DNA from: Candidatus Heimdallarchaeota archaeon | Lineage (GTDB): Archaea > Asgardarchaeota > Heimdallarchaeia > Heimdallarchaeales > Heimdallarchaeaceae | Assembly: GCA_030603365.1 (NCBI GenBank) | Contig: JAUVXV010000001.1 | Span: 62,001-126,000 of the forward strand | Length of the DNA stretch: 64,000 bases | Direction: 5' to 3' | In this document: one piece after another, positions 8,265 through 18,100 of the stretch | How the letters are laid out: the number at the start of each line of letters is the position of its first letter | Position numbering within the stretch: position 1 is the first letter of the stretch | The notes under the pieces: model-generated | What the model saw: only the letters and a program-made list of their open reading frames with translations | Database searches by the model: none | Told to the model about the DNA's origin: nothing | Position numbers and translations under genes: made by a program

Positions 8265-9876
8265 AAGTGGGTTTCAGCTTGGTGGAGAAAAACAACCTGA
8301 TACTGGCTTCAAGGGAACACATTACACTTCTGTAGATAACAAAATTGCAAGAGTAAGCTCTTTAGGTTCGTCTATTGGAAGAGCGGAAGAATATTTCTTT
8401 AAAGATGCGAATAAGTCACCTCTTGGTTCAAAACAACAAATGAAATTTAGCAAACTAAGAAAATTCTATCATGACCCTGGAGCTATTAAAGGAAAAGAAA
8501 CGGATTACAGAACTTTAAAGATTTTAGACGAAGTTTTAGTAAGACTACAGCTTCCAAAGAAAACTCAAGATAGATCACGATTTCTATATAGGGAATATAA
8601 GGATAAATACAAAGGAAAGATAGCTAACCATGTGCTATTATCTGCTGTATGTGTTTTCCAAGCAATAAGAGAAAATAAATGCCCCACTACCCTAAAGGAC
8701 TTGGTAACCACATACCAACAACTCAAGCACAGAGTTTATGCTAGAACAATTATCAAACTAAAGGAAAGGTTAGAAATTAGAACTTCTTTAAGGAGAAGTT
8801 AAGACTATGTTTCCCAGATTTGTTCTGATCTTTGCAAAAGTCCAGTCATTATTGATAGACTCCTATGTAAGTACAAAATAAATGTTAGAGTATATGAAAA
8901 TATTCTCAGATTGCTAAGTTATCGTCTACTCGAAAACATAAGTCTTAAAGATCGTGGAGGAAGAAGACCTCGACCTTTTGCAACAGCTGTTGTCTATGTT
9001 GTCGATAAACGCTTTGCACAGCTTATGTTAAAAGGAGGTAGTGCTCTAACACAGAAACTAACAGCAAAATATACTGGAGTGGCAGAATTTACCATTCGAG
9101 AACATTCTGAATTTGCTTTAAAATACTGCACTGATGATCTATATGCAGATATCAGAACTCACCTAGGTATGGCTAAAGGATTGAAGCCATTACCACAAAA
9201 TGCAAACCAACAGGAACTGATAAAATCTGTCTGTGAGTTCTTTAGTATACCTTCCAAAACAAAGAACAGAGCTTTGTTCTTGTTTGAAAATTACAGTGAA
9301 GTATATCAAGAAAATATCTCAAATACTATCCTCTTATCTGCTTTATGCTTACTTTTTGCCTTAAGAGAACATAAGTGTAATATTATACCCATGGAAATCA
9401 TCACAGCTTTCAAAATTATGGGACAAAGTATATCAGAGAGCCAATTAGTAAAGTTGTTGAGAGAATTAGAATTAAAAGAAGTAAAAACAGTTTTTCTAGA
9501 GAGTGAAGATTATATCCCAACTGTTCTTTCACTTATTAGTTCTAGCCTAAAGGTACGAGCAAGGTTGTTAAATAAATACAAGATGAATATTCAAGCATAT
9601 AAAAAACTTCTACTAATTATAAGTGATCAAATATTGCAGAAAATCCCTGCATCCAAACGCAAACACTATCCCCCTTATACCTTTACTGTAGCGGTTTTTT
9701 ATACTGTGGATAAGTATTTTGCTCAGTATATCAAAAAATCCTCAGTTTTAACCTATGAGATTATTTAAGATACAACTAGAATTACCCATTCAGAAATTTC
9801 AAAACATGTTGATTTTGTCTCTTCTTTCATTACTAAGGATATTTTCAGAATTTTCAAAGATTCTTTCTCCACATAA
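8239..9876 (+). pseudogene. Tandem TFIIB-like gene interrupted by two in-frame TAA codons
   Basis: One reading frame of 546 codons is broken only by TAA at 8,800-8,802 and TAA at 9,766-9,768. The translation reads as two consecutive TFIIB core modules, each with two cyclin-like repeats. Module 1 has LPKKTQDRSRFLYREY and NHVLLSAVCVFQAIRENKC, then RPRPFATAVVYVVDKRFAQ and LTQKLTAKYTGVAEFTIREH. Module 2 repeats all of these in diverged form. The first stop aligns with a glutamate in module 2 (SEDY against S*DY), consistent with one GAA-to-TAA change. The N-terminus keeps only a remnant of the zinc ribbon (one cysteine). It is most likely a decayed transcription-factor gene; readthrough or sequencing error are alternatives. 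Confidence 0.65.
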
Positions 9877-9981
9877 CAATATGATCCAAACTTGTGTTCA
9901 AATAGTAGATTTATTCAAGGCTAATATGTTTTCAAAGGAGTGAATATAAGCTGCTCAACATATCTGAAAATGTGTTCTTTG

Positions 9982-10006
9982 AAACAGGAGTTATTGTCCT
10001 GTTTTT
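9982..10006 (+). terminator. Hairpin followed by T-run
   Basis: AAACAGGA and TCCTGTTT form a perfect 8-bp stem with a 7-base loop, followed by further T residues. It lies between the TFIIB-like pseudogene and the subtilase gene, where a transcription end is expected. Archaeal termination depends mainly on U-tracts, so the role of the stem is uncertain. Confidence 0.45.
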
Positions 10007-10073
10007 AAGAAATGTTTATATTTCCTTAAACAAATAAAAAGTGTACAAAATATAAAGGAAGGAGAGAAAAGTA

Positions 10074-11255
10074 ATGCGATATAACAAAATCTATTTTTTG
10101 CTATTGATTATACTAATGTGTGTAACACCTTTATTTAGTATTGGAAAACCGCATATGAAAATAACTTTGAATGGAGAAATAACCGAAGATGTTCCAAATC
10201 CATCTGTAAAAGTTGGTCAGCTTCAAGATGGTGCGTATACTTATACTGGCGCAGATATTGTAGTCTATGAATGTGGGATACATATTGATGATCATGTTAC
10301 TGTGGTGGTAATTGACGATGGACTTCATCGGTGGGAATGGAAAGCACTAGAGCAAAACCCAGAAGCTAATGTGGATATCGTTGGATTTGTTACAGAAGAC
10401 ACAGATGATTCAATTAACTGGATTACAAACCCCGATAATCTTCCATATACACAGAAAGTTTATGGTCATGGTTTTGCTGTTGTATCAGCACTTGCAGCAA
10501 TTGCAAGAGATGTAGAAGTGGTTTTTGTTGATCTTCAAATGTTTGTATCAATTTTTAAATATGACACCTATGGATTTGAATTAAACGATGAATCACTTTG
10601 GAATTGGATTGACACATACCAATCATCACTTGATATAGATATTATTTCCTGTTCAGTTGCAACATTTAGTGATTATGCTACAAGTGCAATTTTTGATAGT
10701 TGGGATAGCTTGAATGATAAAGGTGTGATGATGGTTTGTGCTGCTGGTAATGGTGGGAGTTACTTGAACTATGAAACAGCAGTAGGAGAATATATTATGT
10801 ATAATCAATATTATACAGATTGGTACACTATTGGTTCAGTTGACCACGAAAATAGACCAGGTGAGTCTATAAAACACCAGAGAACAGATTTATCATCTTG
10901 GTTTGAAGATTATACAGCTGGAAACCACATAGTTAATTGGCTTGCACCCGGAAACGGAATACCTGTTTTAACACAACCTTATAGAGATATTATACTTGAT
11001 GTTTACAGAGGAACTTGGGTATATATGGCAGGAACTAGTATTAGCACACCCTACTTAGCAGGGATAATTGCATTAATTATAACTGGATACCATAATGGGT
11101 TAGGTTCTTATACAGATCCTACGGTGCAAAAGGTAATAGATATCCTTCAATATGCTAGTTCAAGAAGTATTTTTGACCAAAAAATGGGATATGGATACGT
11201 TGATGCTTACTTAGCTTATGGGAGAGCATATACGGAGGGGAGATTAGCAATCTAA
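10074..11255 (+). CDS. Secreted subtilisin-like serine protease (S8)
   Basis: This 393-residue protein starts with a signal peptide (hydrophobic residues 6-22). The S8 triad is visible in order: Asp in VVVIDDG (81/82), His132 in YGHGFAVV and Ser322 in MAGTSISTP. The oxyanion Asn226 lies in CAAGNGGS. The domain ends about 60 residues later with no membrane anchor, so the enzyme is probably secreted. There is little room for a separate propeptide, only about 50 residues before the catalytic domain. The start follows GGAAGGAGAG and a TATA-like TTTATATTTCC lies upstream. It lies 75 bases before the next secreted protein gene on the same strand. Confidence 0.92.
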   Translation: MRYNKIYFLLLIILMCVTPLFSIGKPHMKITLNGEITEDVPNPSVKVGQLQDGAYTYTGADIVVYECGIHIDDHVTVVVIDDGLHRWEWKALEQNPEANVDIVGFVTEDTDDSINWITNPDNLPYTQKVYGHGFAVVSALAAIARDVEVVFVDLQMFVSIFKYDTYGFELNDESLWNWIDTYQSSLDIDIISCSVATFSDYATSAIFDSWDSLNDKGVMMVCAAGNGGSYLNYETAVGEYIMYNQYYTDWYTIGSVDHENRPGESIKHQRTDLSSWFEDYTAGNHIVNWLAPGNGIPVLTQPYRDIILDVYRGTWVYMAGTSISTPYLAGIIALIITGYHNGLGSYTDPTVQKVIDILQYASSRSIFDQKMGYGYVDAYLAYGRAYTEGRLAI

Positions 11256-11330
11256 ATGGTTATATGTGCTATTGTACTAGTATAATTAAAAACCAGTTGC
11301 TAGAATTAGAGAATAAGGAGGAAGGATGTT

Positions 11331-12008
11331 ATGAATACAAAATCTGGTAAATTCTTGGCTATATCGTTAATAGTATTTACACTTTTACTCCCTTGTGTAC
11401 TGGTAGTAGAAGGGGAGGAATCAACTATTGCTTCTAGAGTCTCAGAAATTTCTGAAGTTTCTGAACTTCACAATTCATATTTTAGCAAACCCAATACCAC
11501 TTTGTTTGGTATCAATGTAACAGTAGAAATTTTAAATAAAGAAACTGAAAATCAAACAGTCACTGAAATATCTGATTATTTACCAAAGGTTATCATCAAT
11601 GCATCACTTGAGAACCAATCATTGGAATTTGAACGATTAGGATATGTACACTCAACAGTTATGAAACATACTTATCAACCGGGCATTACAGTTGAATATA
11701 GTTATGTTATGTTCTATATTAATCAAACGGATTTAGATCAACTTCCAGATGGCAATTACACTCTTTGGAGACCAATCAATACTGCTTATCAGTGGTTAAA
11801 TACTACTAAAGCAGAAGTATTACTTACAACAATTAACGTATCTTCTGGTGTGCTGAATATAACTTACATAGAATTCGATTATAATCCTACAGAAGTAACG
11901 AGTATCTCATTCATATTCCCAATAGTATTCTTTTTGCTATTTTCATTAATGGTTGCGAATAACACAAGGAAAAAATCACTGTATAATCAAAAAGAAGTAT
12001 CTAAGTAA
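11331..12008 (+). CDS. Secreted protein with C-terminal membrane anchor, unknown function
   Basis: I do not recognise this 225-residue protein. It has an N-terminal signal peptide (about residues 8-28), a beta-rich ectodomain of about 160 residues with many Asn-X-Thr/Ser sequons (for example NTTL, NVTV, NQTV, NYTL, NVSS, NITY), and a single C-terminal transmembrane segment (about 196-212) with a basic cytoplasmic tail. The sequons suggest N-glycosylation on the cell surface. The start at ATG 11,331 is preceded by AGGAGGA at good spacing. Its position after the subtilase gene suggests a shared surface role (inference). Confidence 0.75.
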   Translation: MNTKSGKFLAISLIVFTLLLPCVLVVEGEESTIASRVSEISEVSELHNSYFSKPNTTLFGINVTVEILNKETENQTVTEISDYLPKVIINASLENQSLEFERLGYVHSTVMKHTYQPGITVEYSYVMFYINQTDLDQLPDGNYTLWRPINTAYQWLNTTKAEVLLTTINVSSGVLNITYIEFDYNPTEVTSISFIFPIVFFLLFSLMVANNTRKKSLYNQKEVSK

Positions 12009-12175
12009 AATATTCAGAATACTAAATATCCAAAACTAAGAAATACAAAGTAGATGACGATATTTTCACTTTGCTTATTGAAAATAAATGAGATTACAAG
12101 GTGATTTTCATCAGTCTTTTTGTTTCAATATTTTCTCTACTTTATAAATCAAACTAAAAATATACTAGTTAGACA

Positions 12176-15100
12176 ATGAAAAAATGTAGAATAGGGATTT
12201 CAGTAATACTATTATTTACAAGCTTAATTCTCCTAAACTACACAAGTTCATTAACTCATTCAGATCACTTTGAACAGAACAACCCACCCTTTTTTTCCTT
12301 TCCAGATATTTATATTGATTACAATTCCACCTACTATAAACAACAAATATCTTGTAATCTTCAACTTGAGTTACACGAATTCAATTGTTTAACTGTGCTT
12401 TTCACTACTTCAGGTGATAAAACAAATAATGAGGGTATAAGAATTGTTTTTACTTTTGGAGAAATAGAAGTGTCTTTCTTAATTGAACGTTTATTTCAAG
12501 ATCATCTAGGACACAATCTTACTCAATTCTTTTCTTATCCTGAAAGTTTTAGTGGAGAAATGGATGTCCTAATTACCGTTGAAGCTCAAACTTCATTGTG
12601 GTATGAATCTGGTTCTATCCGAATCTTCAGCTATTCAAATGTAGAGCGGATAGAGCCAGCAATCGTTACAGAGTATGGTTCTTCTTTTCCTGTTGTTCCT
12701 AACTGGTTAAGATTTATGGGCAGTTCATCCTCAAGTGAGATACGAACTGTTACTACTGTTTTCAACAATTCGGAGAATTTCGATAATGTTAATCTTACAC
12801 TTTCTTTTCAAGCTAATGATTTTACAGCTTACAAACAACATTTTGAACTATATGTTAACGATCAGCTGAGAAGTACTAGAGAATTCAGAGAAAACCAACT
12901 TACAACAGAATCCTTTATGCTTGCGGTTGATTCAGGAATAAATTACTTAACAATTGATTTTGTGGTTGAGATATGTATAGGAGAAATACAATTCTCTAAG
13001 ATAAATCTGTCTGGAAAAGGAATAGATTTTGAAGATTTTCTCCCTGAAAATACTTATACTTGCTTTAAGTGGGAAAGGAATGAATTTGACCATACTTTTG
13101 ACTTATCTCCTTTAAAACCGATTGTGAGTTATTCAGAACAGATTCTAGAAATGGAAATGGATTATGGTTATCATAGCGCTGTAGCAACTTCGATAAACTA
13201 TGAAATCAATATTGGTGAAAAGTCTTTAGATTCAGGAGAGATAATTGCCGATGGTCAAGCTCCTAGTCCTTTGACAATATCCGTGAAATCTCCTTTAATC
13301 CATTCAGATGATGCTCTAGTTTTCAGAATTCAAGGGATTGCAGAAGAACCGGGGATTTTCTACCTTCTCAACTCTAGCTATGTCAGTATCGAACCTTTAC
13401 CAGAACTCCAAGAACAAGGTAGTTTAGAAAGAGTATTGGTTGAGAACGAGAGTTATTCCACACCCTCTTCCGAACCGCTAATTCTTATCTTCAAAGATTA
13501 TTGTGAAGTTACACCAGATTATTTACATTGTAATATTTCTCTCTCATTTTCTTTGTTAAATGAGTTTGGTTCTGCCGTTAGGCAAATTGATGTTCTCATG
13601 AAGGTTGATCTATTAACTGTTATTGATACTCAGATTTCTTATGAAAAGCAGGTTAATATTAATGAGCAACAAATCTTTTATTCCAACTTGTATGAGGTTA
13701 CAGTTATTTTATCTATCTATGGTGACGGATTTGCTGTTATACTGAATGATCTGAAATACAAGTTTTCAGAGTATTTGAACGATACTAGTAGTCCAAATCC
13801 ATTTGACATCCCAAAATATCAGGATAGCAACCCTCTTTCGCCTGTCAAATCAACAATCTTGTACATAGAATATGGTTGTCTCTTGCTCTTTTTCGTCATT
13901 ATCTTTAGTCAAGGATTGCTGAGAAGAAAAGAAAAAGGAAGAACTGTTCAAGAGAATGAAGAGGAAGAAAGAGAACTAACAAGATTCAAGAGGATCGTAC
14001 GTTTTCCTAAGAAATGGTGGTTAAAAGCAAAAGAATCTTTTTTCAGGGTGTGGTTACTTCCCACATCTATTTGCTATCTTGGTTTGAAAGCTGAAACTCT
14101 GGGTAGAATCGCAGAAGAATTCGTTACTATTGCCAATAGTTACAACTTAAACTTAATCCATCCTGATTTGGGAAAATGGGGATTTTATTCTTTCATAATT
14201 TGTGTGTTAGTTTCAAGTTTTGTAACTCTCTCAGCACTTTTTTTGTCATTAACTTCAACTTTCTATAAGGATTTGTTTTTAGTTTCCCAACTCTTAGGAA
14301 TAGTTATTTTCATTATTTATATCCCCTCTAGTATATTGCTTCTACTTTACCTCTCAAGCAATGGTTATATGGTCGAGATCTTTAAAGTTGTAGTTCTTCT
14401 TTGCTTATTTCTATCCATTATTGTGTTTTTAAAATATTTAAGGAAAACCGAAAATGAACAACGTAAAGAGATTGTTAAGTTCTTCTTCAAAAACAAAGAG
14501 TCTGAAATAACAGATACTACTTCTAATTTAACTGTGAATAGAACTGTGGGAGAAGATTTATCTCAAGAACAATATAATGATTATAAACAGAAACTTCTCA
14601 ATTATATTATCTATAAAATCACTCCAGAAATTCAGGTCTCTGCAAATCGTTTTGCTGAACGTTTTCATATTTCGCTCGAACTTGCACACAACCTATTAAT
14701 AGCTATTTCCAATGACCATTCAGGTTTGGGTGAATACTTTATTGAGGAGCAAATCTATAAACGTAGTTCAACAAATGAAATGAGTAGCTTATATCTTGAT
14801 ATTCGTTCACAAAAAAAACATGGAGAATTAATATCTAAATATAATAAGAATAATGTGAATAGTGAAAAAACTCCCCACAACAATGTTGATAACGAAAATC
14901 AAACTCCTAAAAAAATTCCAATAAGCTCGAGCTTTGATGATTTTTACTATTACAATAAACGTTTATCAACACTAAACTGGTTAACTACACCTATTCTTAC
15001 AGATTACTTTAGATATAAACTAAAAATAAGAACTAGTAAATTGGATTTTAAGAAATATGCAAATGTTTTTTTCAATAATAGAGGTGATGTCAAAATTGAT

Positions 15101-18100
15101 GATGTTGATGATTATATGGATTTCTTTTTGCATTTTAGCAACTCTCTAACTAGAAATTTAAGCTACAGTAAGTATAAAGAATTTTTTCAAGTACTAGGTT
15201 TGAAAGAAGAATGGATATCAGTAGTGGATTTGATAAAAAAACACAAATTAGATGATAAATTCGCATTTCAAATTGCTAGATATTATCTAAAAATATATGA
15301 GCTCAAAATGAAGGATACAAATATTCTAAAAGGTGAGTGTTCCTTTGCTGAGGTTATATATTCTATTTTTAAATATCTATGGCTTGCAAATTTATACTTA
15401 GAAAATGTGAAAAATATAGCTGATGGATGGAAAAAATGGGAAAACATTCGGTATACTTTCAGAACTATATTTGGAGTTATTGAACTTCCATTTCTAGGAA
15501 ATATAAAAGCTGTACCTATAATTAATACTAGTTCAAAAAATGATAATAGAATTTACCAAGATGGAATTTTCTGCTTTAATAGTTCTTCTTCAGATAAACC
15601 TCCTTTTCTAACTATTGATACAAAACAACTTGCATTAACATATAACGCCATAAATTTAAGGTTAAAGGATGAGAAAAGTTTAGAAAGTTTTTACAATACT
15701 CGTTCAGGAACTGATTTAATAACTCCTAGTTCTCTAGTAAGTTTTAAGGATAGATCTTCCTCAATGATGTCACCTTCGCATCTCTTTAACACTGTCTGTG
15801 AATTAAAATCTCAAAATATTGGGCAGTTATTCATTTTTGGAACTTTAGGTGATATTCCAGTTTATATTGATAATAAAAAAGTGGATTTTCTAAATCTTTC
15901 TTATCAGTTATATTCTGGAAATGAATCATATAAGGAAATAAAAGAAAGGATAGAAAATAAAATTTTTCCTCACATTCATCATTTAATGGACGAACATGGG
16001 ATTTTTCAGAAAATAAAACAAGTGCCAAGTGATGCGGAATCAACAGTTTACAGAACAGTGAATGATTTTAAACGAATGTGGTTATCTTTAGATTTGCTAT
16101 CAATGGCTTTTGATCATGCAATGATAAAATCAATCGGTGTCAATCTTGAAAACAACTTTCTAAATACACAGATTTTTGCAAACTATCAAGAAATAGGCGA
16201 AAGGTCAACTATTAATCGTCCTGCAAGGTTGCGAAATAAAGTGCCTATCTTACCAAATTTCTATCCTGAAGTAGATGTAAGGATAATACAAAAAGTACTT
16301 GAAAGTGAAAAACTTATATCTCCAGAAACCATAGTTGATTTTGGCTTTTATACATCTCATAGTTTTGAATCTATTACAAACATCCAATTAATTGTTTATG
16401 GTTTGTCTAAGCATAAAAAGAAAGAATTGCGATTTTTAACTCTAACAGATTTAATGAAAAAATATGCATTAATTGAAAGAAACCTTCCAAAGAATGAACA
16501 GAATCGAAAGCTTCTTCTTCTTAACTATGAAACTGATTCAAACTTATCTGAAATACATAAATGTAAGATTGGGAATGAACGATTCGTTATTATTATTGAA
16601 AATAAAGATTCAATAAATTATACTCAAAAAATTGAACCAATTAGTAATTTACTAGTATATGATGAGAATCAAAGCGATTTTGTGTTTTCAAATACAAACA
16701 CAATTATTAGCCCGAAATCGTTCTGGAATCCAGTTTTTCATAAAAATAAATACTATCTAACATTAAGAGGCGAAGATTTAGTTCCACATACTAAAGTTTT
16801 AAGATTTAGTGGACGTGAAATCTTACCTGGTTGGATTGATCTATCAAAAGGAATTTTACCTTGTTGGAATTATGAAAAAGAGCAAAACAACATTCCATCT
16901 GAAACAATTATCAAACACCACCGAAAAACTATGTTCGAATTTTTACTAACAAGATATTTGCCAATAATCGAAGCTCAAACGAAGATAGTAGATGATAAAA
17001 TAAAGTATGAAGCTGCAATAGCTCACTATCCAGTTGATATTGCAATTTCTAAACTTAAAGCACTAAAAGAGTATATTATTGGTGCTTATAAAGATACAAA
17101 ACTCTCAAAAGAACAAATCTCTGAATTAGAGCACAACAAGGAAAAAACTAGAGTAATTTACCAACTCTTATATGAAATAGATTCTTTACCCTTTACTTCT
17201 ACTTCAGAATTTGATGTAGACATTCTACTCTCCAAAATATCAGAGACAATTCAATACTATGATGATTTATACAGATATTCACCAAATCTAGAGCTATTTG
17301 TCAATTATTTTGATAAAACAGAAAAGATACCAGTTCAATATAGAAACAAAGTGATAAAAGATTCTAACAATGTCCCCTATCCGAAACCACTGCAAGTCAC
17401 TCACTATTTCACTACTGCAAGCAAAACCTCTAGACGGTATTCTCAAAATTTACTTAAAATTTATACTAATCAGGATGTAAAAAGGAATAAATATGGTAAG
17501 ACTCATCTTGCTGGTTATATTGCAGATAATAATTTCTATAAAACAAATGAAAATGGGACAAAGCTCTATCGTGTGAATGGTAGAAAATATGTGCCAAATC
17601 AGCTTATCCATAATCCTTTGGATAGTATACAACTAATTTTATTTCGTTACAGACTATCAATGAGAGATGCAAATGAATTCTATTCAAAATACAATCTGGG
17701 TGAGGGTGATATACTCTCACTTGTAACAACAAGAAGGAATAAAGAAGATCAAACACATATTAAGGAATTATCAATGAAAACCTTTGATATCATTAATCAA
17801 CACGCAAAACAGACAGATCATATTTTATCTAATGGAATCCGTACTGTATATAATGACATGTTAACACTTTATTCAACATTGGATTTGTCTCTCCAAAAGG
17901 TAATACAATCAACAAATATTAAATTAGCAGAAGAAATATGGAAATTCTTGTCTGAAAAACAATATTCTAGAAAAAGTTTACAGTTTGATTTTGCTGAAAA
18001 TTCTATTATGATGCTAAAGAAAAATAAATTACTAAAAGGATTGTTATCAAGTGATATGTTGAACATAATACCTATCTCCAAACATCTTCAGCCAAATAAT

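Noticed and set aside
8800..9768. TAA reassigned as a sense codon in this genome
   Set aside because: TAA ends many intact genes here (for example uS17 at 47,693 and eS19-cluster neighbours such as uL18 at 52,989), directly before ribosome-binding sites of the next gene, so it is a normal stop.
9755..9943. Small open frame at the end of the TFIIB-like pseudogene
   Set aside because: The other frame, read across the TAA, aligns without gaps to the first TFIIB module, so this small frame is a shadow.
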